Numbered from the stretch's first letter, positions 1 to 9,389 are shown. The stretch: DNA of 34,120 nt from Borrelia parkeri (GCF_023035815.1 NZ_CP073171.1:1-34120), one strand, 5' to 3'. A program made the numbers and translations. Notes: generated from the sequence alone by a model not told the origin.

Positions 1-40
1 TAGTTTAGTTTTTAATAGTATAAAATAGATAACTAAAACC
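1..40. other. Left hairpin-telomere-like end
   Basis: The outermost bases hold TTAATAGTATA with TAGTATA at bases 16-22. The right end, read inward, has the same TTAATAGTATA with TAGTATA also at 16-22. TAGTATA at about this distance from the tip is the conserved core of Borrelia telomeres that the resolvase ResT processes. The outer bases differ between the two ends. Inference: this is one covalently closed end of a linear plasmid, or lies within a few bases of it. Confidence 0.7.
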
Positions 41-71
41 TATCTTAAAAATCTATTCTACACACAATTTT

Positions 72-634
72 TCAGCTTTTATTTCTATGCTCATAACACA
101 CTTGTTTAATCAATTCAAATACTTTCTCTTCAGGATCTCTTTCAACAGCAGGTCCAGGCACAGGAGGATTTAAAAACATAAAATAATTATCAAAAACATC
201 GGCAAGTCTTTTTTCTATTCTATAATGCTCTTTTGCATCTATATTAAGATTTTCATCTCTACCCTCTACATTAGGTGAATTATCTTTACCATATTTAATA
301 TGCTTAAGTAATTCTTTAACTTTTCCCTTATCGTTCAGTTTCAACAAAAACATTTTAATATATTCTTCTATTTTAGATACATCTCCTTTTAAATGGATAT
401 CAAAATTAGCTGAAACACCTTTGGGTAATTCATTTTTTAATACACTAACAACAAAAAAGTTAATATACCGGTCTCTTCTTTATTAAGTCCAAGATTATCT
501 CTCCAATCTGATTTTAAATTAACATTAACTGGTTTTTGCAAGAAATCATCTTTATTATTTTTATTATTATAATCTTTAAATAAATCACAACTTACAAAAC
601 AAATCACACAAAATATAAATACAACTCTATACAT
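72..634 (-). pseudogene. Frameshifted small lipoprotein gene
   Basis: The N-terminal part (ATG at 634) encodes a short signal peptide ending in CFVSC, a spirochaetal lipobox, followed by an Asn/Lys-rich linker. The reading frame stops at 437, but the next frame continues without a stop to 72 (FVVSVLKNELPKGVSANFDI, then MFLLKLNDKGKVKELL). The two frames meet at a run of six A on the plus strand (453-458); one more base there would restore a single protein of about 187 residues. I do not recognise the family. The charged, helical body fits a Borrelia surface lipoprotein. A TTG at 643 is an alternative start. The break may be real decay, a phase-variable tract or a sequencing error. Confidence 0.6.
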
Positions 635-716
635 AAAATCCAAAACTAACTTACTCTTTATAAAGATATCTCATTATTACTGTTTTTCAATATACAATAA
701 AAGGAAACTTTGTTTA

Positions 717-1547
717 TTATGTAATATTAAGTTTATCTTTTAACCTCTTTAATGCCTTATCATCCAATTTGAGTTTACTAATATTCAATGCACCAGAAAT
801 AGCTATTATCTCTTCATAAGACAACCTACACCCTTTTAAGATATGATTCTTAAAACTTTTAGTAGCAATAGGCACAATTTTTTCAATAACATCAATCAAT
901 ATCCTGGCATATTCACGCATCTCTTTTGATGAATTTTCCCTAACCTCTTTCGATTCATTGAACGCCAACCTTATTTTGATAAAATGAAAAAGATTATTTA
1001 AATCAATCTGCCAATACCATTCAGTATACAAGCTTAACGGTAAAGCTATTCTAGACACTTCTTTTGAAACATTACACTCTATCATATTTTGATATAGTTT
1101 GTAACAAAAACTTTGACTTTCCTTTAAATCGCTTAACACATCTTTTGCAAAATTAGATTCAGTTTGCTTACTCTCAACATTTTGAATCTTTATATCCTCT
1201 TCTAAAGGAAGATAAAACTCTTCTCTCAGCAAACTATATGAACCAGACACTTCATTAATCCTTGCTGTTCTATGTCTCATCCATTGTCTTGCAACAAATA
1301 TAGGGGCCTTAACATAAAATGTAAAAACAACTTGTTCAAATGGACTTGTATGCTCATTTCTCACTAAATAATCTATAAGTTCATCATCTTCTCTCCTAAT
1401 ACTTTCACCTCGATATGAAATTCTTGCTGCTTGCACTATTCTCTCGTCACTACCCATATAATCAACAAGCTTGATAAAGCCCTTATCTAAAACCTTATAT
1501 TCCTTATTTAATAAATCATCTTTTTCAATATCAGTATTCAAAAGCAA
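717..1547 (-). CDS. thyX: Flavin-dependent thymidylate synthase ThyX
   Basis: ThyX makes dTMP from dUMP using methylene-tetrahydrofolate, FAD and NADPH, and replaces ThyA in Borrelia. The 276-residue product has the family signature RHRX7S: RHR at residues 91-93 and Ser at 101, inside RQWMRHRTARINEVSGSYS. Two residues after Ser101 lies a Ser where many ThyX proteins have Arg (SGRYS in others). The start is TTG at 1547, with GGGAG only 3 bases upstream. A second TTG at 1541 has a more usual 9-base spacing and would give 274 residues. There is no ATG before Met31. A consensus promoter lies upstream (1598-1626). In Borrelia thyX is known to be plasmid-borne, which can make the plasmid metabolically important to the cell. 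Confidence 0.95.
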   Translation of the reverse strand: MLLNTDIEKDDLLNKEYKVLDKGFIKLVDYMGSDERIVQAARISYRGESIRREDDELIDYLVRNEHTSPFEQVVFTFYVKAPIFVARQWMRHRTARINEVSGSYSLLREEFYLPLEEDIKIQNVESKQTESNFAKDVLSDLKESQSFCYKLYQNMIECNVSKEVSRIALPLSLYTEWYWQIDLNNLFHFIKIRLAFNESKEVRENSSKEMREYARILIDVIEKIVPIATKSFKNHILKGCRLSYEEIIAISGALNISKLKLDDKALKRLKDKLNIT

Positions 1548-1597
1548 TTACTCCCACCAAAGCTTTAAAATAATTTACCAGTTATTCAATTTGCATT

Positions 1598-1626
1598 ATT
1601 ATATCAAAACATTTGATACCTTTCAA
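1598..1626 (-). promoter_or_regulatory. thyX promoter with embedded palindrome
   Basis: On the minus strand, TTGAAA (1626-1621) and TATAAT (1603-1598) are separated by exactly 17 bases, a near-consensus sigma-70 promoter about 50 bases upstream of thyX. The spacer contains the palindrome TATCAAAACATTTGATA (1602-1618; arms TATCAAA and TTTGATA, 3-base centre). A 15/17-identical copy lies at 11836-11852 by the -35 of another gene, so it may be an operator. Confidence 0.75.
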
Positions 1627-1735
1627 AAACACTTTGGAATAATAATACTCACACTTGTTAAGACATTTAAGCAGTACAAACTCATAGTCAAATCTTAAAG
1701 GTAATTAGTTTGTAAAAACTTATTTAAATAAAATT

Positions 1736-1766
1736 AATAAGAGTTCCTTTATAAGGAACTCTTATT
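1736..1766 (-). terminator. Intrinsic terminator of the 1808-2686 lipoprotein gene
   Basis: A perfect 14-bp stem (1736-1749 with 1753-1766) around a 3-base loop lies 42 bases past the stop codon. On the minus strand it is followed by a T-rich stretch (TTAATTTTATTT). It sits between this gene and the thyX promoter. Confidence 0.85.
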
Positions 1767-1807
1767 GAAAATACTAATCTTATAAAAGATTTAAATCTTT
1801 ACCATCT

Positions 1808-2686
1808 CTATCTTGAAAGATTCTCTAGAACAGACTTTGCCTCATTAATGAGTTCCTCTATCTCTTTCTTTATTCCTATTGCTTCTCCTATATTAGAAGA
1901 AGAGGATTCTAATAAACTTAAAACATTTTCTGCATCACTTCGTGCCTTTTGAGCTAAAGAATCGCTATTCCATCTTCTTGATGAGTAACTTCTACGTTTA
2001 TTATTTCTTAATCTTTCAATAATAGCTTCTCTTAAAGTTTTTTGCGCTTCTTCAAAAAAATATTTTGCAGAACTTCTTTTATTAAGTCCTGCATCAATTT
2101 GGGTCATAAACATATCAAGCTGATTCCTTTCTTCATTGAACCTATTTTGTAATTTAATGAGCTTCTGTCTATTTGTTTTATCCTTTATAAGATTACTACT
2201 CCTTATTTTATTTTTAAGTTCTGAAAGAATACCATAAAAACTAGATTCTAATCGCTCATATTCACTTTTGAGTTTAAGTGCATCCTCAATTAATTGAGAA
2301 AATCCAGAATCTTCAATAACACGCTCTATATTTTTAACTGCATTATCTACTTCTTTTTCGGACTCAGTACTTGGTATTAGGTCTCCTTCTTTTATCTCTA
2401 TTTCTTCTTGGACATAGTATGGATAAAATTGCTCAGACACCTCAAATCCCGCATTAACAGGCTTTACTCCCATATCTTGTTTTATTTCTACACCCTCTTC
2501 AAAAGCATCTATAACAACTTCTTTTTGTTCCTGATTTTCTTGTTTATGGTTTAAACCTTTATTATCTTTGCTTTCATCTAAAAATTTTTCCCTTACTTCA
2601 TTTAATAAATCATTAAGGGCATTGATATCACATGATAACAAACATAATAATGTTAATATACATACTGATAAAATACTTCTCTTCAT
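1808..2686 (-). CDS. Coiled-coil surface lipoprotein, virulent-strain-associated lipoprotein-like
   Basis: The 292-residue product has a type II signal peptide (MKRSILSVCILTLLCLLSC, lipidated Cys19), a charged acidic linker to about residue 110, then a long helical region. The C-terminal part (SSAKYFFEEAQKTLREAI, a basic RNNKRRSYSSRRW stretch, then KKEIEELINEAKSVLENL) recalls the Borrelia plasmid lipoproteins called virulent-strain-associated lipoproteins (Pfam PF05714, from memory). Function is not established; related proteins are surface exposed and some bind host factors. The start is well supported by GGAGGGAG 3 bases before the ATG. A possible promoter, TTGTAT plus 16 bases plus AATAAT, lies about 30 bases upstream, and a strong terminator follows, so the gene is probably transcribed alone. 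Confidence 0.75.
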   Translation of the reverse strand: MKRSILSVCILTLLCLLSCDINALNDLLNEVREKFLDESKDNKGLNHKQENQEQKEVVIDAFEEGVEIKQDMGVKPVNAGFEVSEQFYPYYVQEEIEIKEGDLIPSTESEKEVDNAVKNIERVIEDSGFSQLIEDALKLKSEYERLESSFYGILSELKNKIRSSNLIKDKTNRQKLIKLQNRFNEERNQLDMFMTQIDAGLNKRSSAKYFFEEAQKTLREAIIERLRNNKRRSYSSRRWNSDSLAQKARSDAENVLSLLESSSSNIGEAIGIKKEIEELINEAKSVLENLSR

Positions 2687-2985
2687 ATCTCCCTCCTGGG
2701 ATATTAGATTATTTAATTATTAAATCTCGATATTGAAATACAATAATTACTGGTAAGTGTACACCCTTTTATTTTAAATAACAAAAATAAATTTCATAAA
2801 ACCCCGGTTATTTTATTCTGTAATAATTAAAATCTATTTAAAATTATTTTAATAAAGTAAAATTAATTACTTACTAATCAAAACTAATCTTAGAATACTT
2901 ACTTCCACCTAAGTAGCATAGGAGTGAATAAAAGTTACTCTCTTATCTTTAGTACAAATATTTAATACATCACCAAAATGTAAAG
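2687..2985. other. Intergenic stretch, no gene seen
   Basis: The 5' end is the upstream region of the lipoprotein gene at 1808-2686. The rest is AT-rich with no coherent reading frame on either strand. It separates the single-copy left genes from the minus-strand antigen array. Confidence 0.5.
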
Positions 2986-3022
2986 AAGGAAAACAATTCT
3001 TATAAAAAGAAAAGTTTTCCTT
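2986..3022 (-). repeat. Downstream homology block, left copy 1
   Basis: AAGGAAAAC (2986-2994) pairs with GTTTTCCTT (3014-3022) and is followed inward by AAATGACTTTATTTAG, the reverse of the conserved block after type A, B and D vlp cassettes. It lies past the type D cassette at 3060-4046 and probably acts as terminator and as a conversion boundary. Confidence 0.75.
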
Positions 3023-3059
3023 AAATGACTTTATTTAGTAGATTATTTAATTAGATAAT

Positions 3060-4046
3060 TTATTTAGCAGCAGCAGGTTGAGTAGTCGTACTAGCTTCAG
3101 TTGATTCAGTAGTAGTCTCAGAGTACTGTATTCCCTTAACAGCTTTTCCTACTTTATCTAGTTCGCTTGCTACTGTTTTCCTAATTATTAAGTCAAGTAT
3201 TCCCAGTACCTTATTTACAGCAGTTACAGCAGCAGCTTTAACTGCACCATCTTCATTAGCAGCAGCACTAAATTTACCACCCTTAGTCATAGCTTTAAGA
3301 GCAACAGCAGCTGCTAAGTCTGCATTTGTTTTAGCACCAGTATTAGCTTGAACATCAATTTTAGTCGCTAGAGTTCCAGCTTCATTATCATTGCCTGCAG
3401 CAAGTGCAGCATTAGTTTTAGCATCTTTAATCTTATCAATCATTGCCCACGGATCAGCTTTAGACACTTCTTCAGCTAGATTAGGACCAGAGTTAGCAGC
3501 TGCAGCAGCACCAGACTTTGCAAGAGTTGCTCCTGCCTTATCATCACCAGCAACTACCTGAGCACCAGCATCTCCAGAACTGATTTCTACTTCAGATTTC
3601 TTTGCTACTTCAATAATTGCATTCACACTTTTAATTATAGTGTCAACTCCATCCTTATCAGCAGCAACTGCAGCACCAGCATTATTAGCATCACCAATAT
3701 TAGTATCGCCAGCTTCCTTAGCAACCCCAGCAAGTTTAGTTAAAGCAGCAATTAGTTGCTCAAAGACATCACTAGCACTGTTAATTGCACCCTTAACAGC
3801 TTCAATTGTGCTACCATTAGCATTTTTTGCTTCAGATATTTCACCTGATAACTCTTTTAACTTATTCTTAGTAATTGTAAGTCCATCACCTATAGTCTTA
3901 AAGTGTTCACCAACTTTACTTCTCTTATCACCCGATTTAACTGCTGTAAGTCCCAAAGCATCACCAATAGCATTACCAAAAAAGCCAAAAATCTCGTAAA
4001 ACCCATGACCTATTTTGATAAATGAACCAAAGAAAGAAATTTTAAA
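3060..4046 (-). pseudogene. vlp: Silent vlp cassette, type D, 5'-truncated
   Basis: This encodes the body of a variable large protein (Borrelia Lipoprotein_2 family): [20 protein letters not shown] near the N-terminus, Ala-rich variable loops, the conserved [13 protein letters not shown], then a C-terminal helix ending QPAAAK. There is no leader, lipobox, ribosome site or ATG. The frame is open from 4046 and runs into TAA at 4047-4049, where the type D copy at 25995 has GAA. It is the last gene of the inverted vsp-A-C-D module. Vlp proteins are major surface antigens exchanged by gene conversion in relapsing fever; this copy can only serve as donor sequence. Confidence 0.85.
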
Positions 4047-4089
4047 TTAAGAAGCCAATTTAATTTCTTAAAGTTAATTACAACAATAT

Positions 4090-4125
4090 AGAAGGCATCT
4101 TAGATATCGATCTAAGATGCCTTCT
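4090..4125 (-). terminator. Hairpin downstream of type C vlp cassette
   Basis: A perfect 16-bp stem (4090-4105 with 4110-4125; arm AGAAGGCATCTTAGAT) closes a 4-base loop. Hairpins of the same design follow the type C cassettes at 21694-21729 and 25927-25963. No clear T-run follows, so it may be a weak terminator or a boundary element. Confidence 0.7.
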
Positions 4126-4156
4126 AATCTTATTTTAAAGTAATGAATCTATCTTA

Positions 4157-5212
4157 TTACTGACCTGCTGTTTTCGGAGCCCTTGCTTCATCTATTTTTT
4201 CTTTTGCTGTTTTAAGAACATTCTTTACTGTCTTTTTAACTATATCTTCTACCGCTACTAATAGTTTATTTACTGATGTTATTCCTACTGCTTGTACTGT
4301 TATTTTATCATTGGCATCATTATTTGCAGCTAATTTACCTCCTTTAACCAAGGAACGTAATGCTATTCCTCCACTCACGGCACTTGCCAGCGCCGCACCT
4401 TTTGCTATATTCCCTACAGTACCTCCTACTGCAAATTCCAATGGAGTTGTATCTGCAGTTGCATCAGCTCCGATTTTCACAGCCTTATCTTCTGTTGAAT
4501 TAATTATTGAAGCTAATATTTCTTCTCCACTCACTGCGGATACTATTGCTGCCGCTTTATCTCCTACTGTTGATCCTGCATTAGCATTTTCAGCTAAAAC
4601 CTTGGCTCCATTTTCTGGAGAAGCTACTCCTATTGATGCTTGCGACAATGTTAACCTACTTCCTTTTAATTCTTCAACACCTGCTTCCACAGCTGAATTT
4701 ACAATCCCTTTCAATGCTTCAAATACTATCTTTAATTCATCTGCACTTGCTGATACTCCTTTTTGGGTATCGCTTCCTACCTCACCTACTTTACTAATAT
4801 CTCCTATTCTCTCTAAAGAAACTATATATCTTTTTAATTTTTCAAACATTTGCTTAGCTTTTTCAATCGCTTTATCTAATTCTGATTCATTTGCTTCTTT
4901 TTCTGATTGTTTATCAGACTGATCAGTTTGACCTGAAATTGCTGACAATTCCCCTACAGCTTTCTCTATTCCTTCTGCTAATTTCTTATAATAGTTCCCT
5001 ACGTCATTTTTAGTTGTATCTTTAGTTACTCTTAAGCCTAATGTATCTGAGAGTAACTCTAAAAATGAATAAAAGGCATTTTCAGCACTTTTACCTACTT
5101 CCATTAGCACTGCACTTAAACTTCGCCCACCTGTAGCTGCCTCGCCATCCTTACCTACTTGTGGTTGTTGACCACTGCCACAGCTAAGAAGTAAAAATAA
5201 AGTAATAAGTAT
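4157..5212 (-). pseudogene. vlp: Silent vlp cassette, type C, 5'-truncated leader
   Basis: The Vlp body begins LSAVLMEVGKSAENAFYSFL and ends with the type C tail KTAKEKIDEARAPKTAGQ. Upstream the frame reads [16 protein letters not shown], so the lipobox and the second half of the leader survive. The internal Met of other copies (LLMTLF) is ATT here, and the first ten leader codons and the ribosome site are missing. The C-terminal variable region is richer in G and C than neighbouring cassettes. It is third in the inverted module and shares its truncation point with the type C copy at 24826. Confidence 0.85.
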
Positions 5213-5221
5213 AATAAAAAT

Positions 5222-5260
5222 AAAAGGAAAACGATTCTCATGAAGAGAAGAGTTTTCCTC
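5222..5260 (-). repeat. Downstream homology block, left copy 2
   Basis: AGGAAAAC and GTTTTCCT arms surround an inner TTCTC/GAGAA pair, with the conserved AAATGACTTTATTTAG on the inner side. This is the shared block between the type A cassette (5303-6184) and the truncated type C cassette, and is a likely terminator and homology tract. Confidence 0.75.
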
Positions 5261-5302
5261 AAATGACTTTATTTAGTTATGTTTATTGTTATTAAATTCT
5301 AA

Positions 5303-6184
5303 CTAGTTCTTCTTAATTTCAGAGATTGTATTATCAGTAGTTACAGGAGTATCGGTAGAATTAAATTTCATAGCATCTTTAACAGTCTTAAGTCCCACAT
5401 CAATTGTTTCTCTTATAGCAATAGTTAAAGTATCTAATGCCTTAATTACTGCACTGATAGCTGCACCTTTAACCGCGGGAGCATACTCAGCAGCTTCAGC
5501 ACTAGGACCAGCAAATTTACCATTCTTAGCCATAGCTGTTAATGCAATAGCACCTGCAATAGTTCCATCTTTAGCCTTAGCCTTAGCAGCATCTCCGGCG
5601 TTATCGTTAGCAAATAATTTACCTGCTTCACCATTACCATTAGCAGTTCTTGCGCTAAGATCCTCGGCTTTTTTATCAGTACCAGCATCAGCATTTCCTT
5701 TATCTTTAAGAACCACGTCTACTATATCTTTAATTCCCTTTACTAGTTTATCAACTTCAGTCCCAGCAACACCAGCAGCATTATTAGTACCAACATTACC
5801 AAGTAACTCATCACCTGTAGTACCAACAGCCTCACTAGCAGTCTTAGCCCCCTGGATTATTTTATCAAGAGTATTAGTAATTAGAGCTTTTACAGCAATA
5901 CCTGTAGCCTCTGCATTAGGATTATTATCAGATTTCATATCAGAAACAATTTTCTCAAGGGATGTCTTAGTAGATGAAAGAGTATCATGTACTTTCTTAA
6001 AGTAGTTCCCAACATCAGACTTTTTAGTATTAGTATTAAACCCTAAAACCCCTCCAACTATATCAGAAAAGGAAGTAAAAACATTTAAGAAGTCATTACC
6101 TAAACTAATAAGAGATTTTAAGAATCTACTCTGAGGATCCTCAGTCTTAGTACTGCCACTCCCACAACTCAGAAGTAAAAATAA
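5303..6184 (-). pseudogene. vlp: Silent vlp cassette, type A, 5'-truncated, internally shortened
   Basis: The frame runs from a partial leader ([20 protein letters not shown]) through [20 protein letters not shown] and a variable Ala-rich body to the C-terminal [20 protein letters not shown]. The leader lacks its start codon and ribosome site, and the DMVGG Met used as a start elsewhere is Ile. Compared with the type A copy at 19409, about 38 residues are missing, including the normally conserved [13 protein letters not shown] segment; after AGKLFA the frame goes straight to a short linker and [13 protein letters not shown]. This looks like a deletion within the variable region. Its upstream flank matches those of the type A copies at 19409 and 23754. 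Confidence 0.85.
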
Positions 6185-6317
6185 GCAATCTAAGTTCTTA
6201 TTAAGTGATAAAACAAGGTAAAATCAAAACATAAATATAAGTCTAAAATTGATAAGTAATCATAAGAAATCTAAGAAGAATAATAGTAAAGCAAGTAGAT
6301 AGAGAATAAAGAAACAA

Positions 6318-6350
6318 AATAAGCTAAGAGAAGCAAACTCCTAGCTTATT
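6318..6350 (-). terminator. Terminator hairpin after vsp
   Basis: AATAAGCTAAGAG (6318-6330) pairs with CTCCTAGCTTATT (6338-6350), a 13-bp stem with one G-U pair, about 80 bases past the vsp stop. The same hairpin follows the other two vsp genes. Confidence 0.75.
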
Positions 6351-6428
6351 ATTTATAGACTTTATTTTATAAGAAAATAACGATTGATTAAAAAGTAATC
6401 ATATAATAACTAATTAACTTGTTTACTC

Positions 6429-7064
6429 TTAGTTAGATTGAGCAGGAGTTGAAAGCGCATTAATTGCAGCTGTTACTGCAGCTTCAGCAGCAGTTAACAA
6501 AGCATCAATTGCTGTGTTGAGTTTTTTAAGTTCTGCAACTCCTTTGGTTCCATCTGGCTTATTAGTTTTATCTATAGCTTCTTTTGCATGTTCATCAGTA
6601 ACAGCGCCATCTGCCTTACCAAGATCAGAATGCTCAGTTTCCAACTTTTTTATGAATGCATCATTATCGGTCTTAACAGCAGTAACCTTTTGTTTCAATT
6701 CATCAGAGATTCCATTTGTTTGTTCCAATACTCCCAATTTAGTTTTTACAGCTGATATTACACTATGTGCACCAGCAAGCAATGATCCATTTTTACCACC
6801 ATTATCATCTTGAAGACCATCTGCTTGAATTTTCTTTTTAATAGCCTTAGCGAGGTCATCAATGGACTTAACTAAGGTATGAATTTCTGTAACACTCTTA
6901 GCAAAAGCAACAGCCTCTGTTATTTTTGAACTTACTGACTTTAAATCAATAAGAGTGCCATCAGATTTAGCCGCTTGCCCATCTTTAGGAGAAGAAGCTG
7001 AATTATTACAAGACATAAGTAAAAATAAAGTCATTAATAACGCACAAAAAGTAATTCTTTTCAT
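6429..7064 (-). CDS. vsp: Variable small protein (Vsp), OspC family
   Basis: The 211-residue lipoprotein has leader [19 protein letters not shown] (lipidated Cys19) and an OspC-like fold: ITEAVAFAKSVTEIHTLVKS, then GSLLAGAHSVISAVKTKLG, and a C-terminal helix ending STPAQSN. Vsp proteins are dimeric, surface-exposed antigens of relapsing-fever Borrelia. The start is the ATG at 7064, with GGAGG 9 bases before it; a GTG at 7070 is too close to the ribosome site. The upstream region is the conserved GGAGGCACGTGATAATG homology block. No good promoter is visible, so it is probably a complete but silent archive copy. It heads the inverted vsp-A-C-D module. Confidence 0.9.
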   Translation of the reverse strand: MKRITFCALLMTLFLLMSCNNSASSPKDGQAAKSDGTLIDLKSVSSKITEAVAFAKSVTEIHTLVKSIDDLAKAIKKKIQADGLQDDNGGKNGSLLAGAHSVISAVKTKLGVLEQTNGISDELKQKVTAVKTDNDAFIKKLETEHSDLGKADGAVTDEHAKEAIDKTNKPDGTKGVAELKKLNTAIDALLTAAEAAVTAAINALSTPAQSN

Positions 7065-7207
7065 TATCACGTGCCTCCTTTTTTACTCAGGAGGGAAAGA
7101 TGGTTAAAAGGCTTTGAATAAGATAAAAAAGCAACAAATAATTAAATGACTTTGTAAAAAAATAATTAACAGAAGGTCATTTAAAGAAGGAAGATAATTA
7201 AATAATT

Positions 7208-7750
7208 TTACTTTACTAATAATGACATTAATGCTAAGAATATTCCTATATTAAGGGTAATAATGGTTCCAAACATCCAACCATGAAGTCTTAGTGTACT
7301 TTTAAGTTCCATTTTGTTAACATCAATCTTATTATCAAGTTCATTGAATTTGGTATCTATTTTGGTGTTAAGATTATTCTCAACAGTATCAATTTTGTTA
7401 TCAAGGTCTTTAATGTCAGATTTTAATTCACTTCTGACTGTATCAATCTTAGTATTAAGATTATTCTCAACAGTATCAATTTTGTTATCAAGGTCTCTAA
7501 TATCAGATTTTAACTCATTTCTAACGTTGTCAATTTTATTATCAAGGTCTCTAATATCGGATTGTAAGGTTGCTTCTACCTTTTCAAGCTTAAGGTTAAA
7601 AGTAGTCTCTAAATACTCAATATCTTTATAAGTCAGTTCATTACGATAATATCTGTAAGACAAATCAATAGCAATATCTCTCTTAATGCCAGCTTTAGTA
7701 AGTTCTGCTATAACCATTTGTTGAGTAATAACTGGTTGAGCAAGTCCCAT
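7208..7750 (-). CDS. bdr: Bdr repeat protein
   Basis: The 180-residue product has the conserved Bdr N-terminus (MGLAQPVITQQMVIAELTKA), a coiled coil of KIDTVENNLNTKIDTVRSEL and SDIKDLDNKID repeats, and a C-terminal hydrophobic anchor (LHGWMFGTIITLNIGIFLA) ending in LLVK. Bdr proteins are inner-membrane-anchored and encoded on most Borrelia plasmids, often cp32 prophages; their function is unknown. AAGGAG lies 7 bases before the ATG and a promoter (7772-7800) is present. The plus-strand array holds a longer paralogue (28494-29255) with more repeat units. The gene lies directly past the end of the terminase pseudogene. Confidence 0.95.
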   Translation of the reverse strand: MGLAQPVITQQMVIAELTKAGIKRDIAIDLSYRYYRNELTYKDIEYLETTFNLKLEKVEATLQSDIRDLDNKIDNVRNELKSDIRDLDNKIDTVENNLNTKIDTVRSELKSDIKDLDNKIDTVENNLNTKIDTKFNELDNKIDVNKMELKSTLRLHGWMFGTIITLNIGIFLALMSLLVK

Positions 7751-7771
7751 AAAAACACTCCTTATGTAATT

Positions 7772-7800
7772 ATTATATAATATCTTAAGTGTTATAGGAA
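7772..7800 (-). promoter_or_regulatory. Promoter of bdr (left copy)
   Basis: On the minus strand TTCCTA (7800-7795) and TATAAT (7777-7772) are 17 bases apart, followed by AAGGAG and the bdr ATG. The same promoter precedes the other bdr at 28444-28472. The -35 overlaps the last codons of the terminase remnant. Confidence 0.7.
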
Positions 7801-9137
7801 CCTTATTTTAGTAAAATGTGCCTTAAGATTACGAATACCCAAAGTCAATAACATATATGATGCTTACATGATATCTAATGAATCATCACCCTTACCATCT
7901 CCTTTGTACTTATAAATATCAGATATAGCTGACTTACTTGAATAATCCATAATACTAAGTTTAGATGTAGCAAATAGCTCTATTAACGTAGTAATTCTAG
8001 TAAATTTATTACTTATAGGTTTTATCGGTGCAATCCTAAACTTATGATTCATACTTGATCTAAGTTTTAAAAAAGTTTGTGTTACATTTTCATGTCATGA
8101 GATATTATCTCTATCTTCAACATATAGTGTATGTACATTAAGATTTGTAAGTATAGTTTTAATTGTATTTAACATCTTAGGATCACCTGATGGTAACTTT
8201 TCTTGAAATATAAATGCATAATAACTTTGATCTACTCGCTCTAACACACAAATAGCTGTATTATCTCCTCCAATACTGTATGCAGGATCTAAATATGCTA
8301 TTGGATTTACAAATTCATGTTCACTTGTAATATTAATATTGGTAAATATCGAATCACATGGCGCAACCCATTCTCCTAAAAGGACTTTAGCTTTATATGT
8401 TGGCATGTCCCTGTAAATCTCTTCTTGGGTTTTAATAAAATCCCTAAAAATTAAACCATTATCATATGTTGTAAAGTTATATGTAGAGTAAATTTTTGTG
8501 TTATCAATATAATCAGTTTTAAATAAATGCTACAAGCTGTCAGGATTGGTATCAAAGATAATTGTTTTCATACCCACTCTAAGTCTCTTTAAACATTCTA
8601 TTAATGTTTCCTTATTAAGAGTAGTTGCTTCATTAACGTAAATAAGTGCAGAATAAACACCTCTAAACCGCTCAAAATCACTTGCCTTATCTCCTCCATA
8701 CAGACTAACTTTTAGAGAGTCTATTTTAAAATACGATGTATTAGAAAACTTAGGCCTAAAGGATATCTTAAGCATAAGAGCAATTGCTTCAAACTACCCT
8801 AAAATCTTAATCTCTATGACTTTTAGAAATTACCTATTATAAAATTATTAGTATCGTCTCTATATAGATGTCTATTCTTAATGAATATCTTTAGATATAA
8901 ATAACATGCTAAAAATGTTTTACCGCTAGCAATCCCACCTAATAGGATAATCTTACTTTGATTATTCTTCTCGATGTTATGTATTACCTCAAGTTATTTT
9001 GAAGTTAAATATCTACTTTCAAATCCTTTAAAATCAATATCCAATGCTTTCGGTTTAATTAAATTAGATATATCAATACCATATTTTTTATATTTCTTTT
9101 TCAATTTGATAAATAGACTTGATTTTAGAAATTCCAT
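7792..9137 (-). pseudogene. Decayed phage terminase large subunit (PBSX/cp32-like)
   Basis: The remains of a roughly 448-residue DNA-packaging motor can be read in order on the minus strand: N-terminus MEFLKSSLFIKLKKKY (9137), Walker A GGIASGKT (8917-8940), Walker-B-like ALIYVNEATTL, then EEIYRDMPTYKAKVLLGEWV, nuclease-domain VNPIAYLDPAYSIGGDNTAI, and the C-terminus DDSLDIM, stop, ASYMLLTLGIRNLK ending at 7792. It is broken by in-frame stops at 8994-8996, 8530-8532 and 8095-8097, another near 7864, and at least one frameshift between about 8776 and 8830. Terminase, mlp and bdr together point to a cp32-type prophage ancestor. It cannot make a working protein. Confidence 0.88.
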
Positions 9138-9374
9138 TTCTATTATTCCCTACCTTTACTAAGGTCAAGTACAGATTTAAGTTTAAGCAAGGTTTTATAA
9201 CATTACACAACATAATCATCTAATGATCTCTTTATCCTACTCATATCATTTAATATAAGTTAATTAACGGGTTAACAAAAATATATTTAACATAAATTTT
9301 ATAACAAAACAATAAACTTTACAAAAACAATTAATATTCATAAGTGTAATAGATAGAATCCAAGAAAAAAACCT

Positions 9375-9389
9375 AATATAGGCTATATT
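9375..9389. promoter_or_regulatory. Palindrome upstream of mlp
   Basis: AATATAGGCTATATT is a perfect 7-bp-arm palindrome about 30 bases before the mlp start, beside the TATA-rich stretch TTGTATATAAAG. It could be an operator or part of the promoter; AT-rich chance palindromes are common here. The rest of 9138-9418 shows nothing else. Confidence 0.35.

Noticed and set aside
1471..1698. 75-codon plus-strand frame overlapping the thyX start and promoter
   Set aside because: AT-rich chance frame crossing the thyX promoter, without a ribosome site.
3640..4922. Long plus-strand reading frames opposite the vlp cassettes (3640-3999, 4311-4922), and similar antisense frames at 19588-20091, 23903-24400, 26054-26614 and elsewhere
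   Set aside because: They are shadows: Ala-rich GCN codons read as open Ser/Ala/Pro/Leu frames on the other strand. They have no ribosome sites and repeat wherever a vlp lies.
8974..9162. 62-codon plus-strand frame at 8974
   Set aside because: The minus strand here reads as the terminase N-terminus (MEFLKSSLFIKLKKKY) up to the Walker A motif, which explains the sequence.
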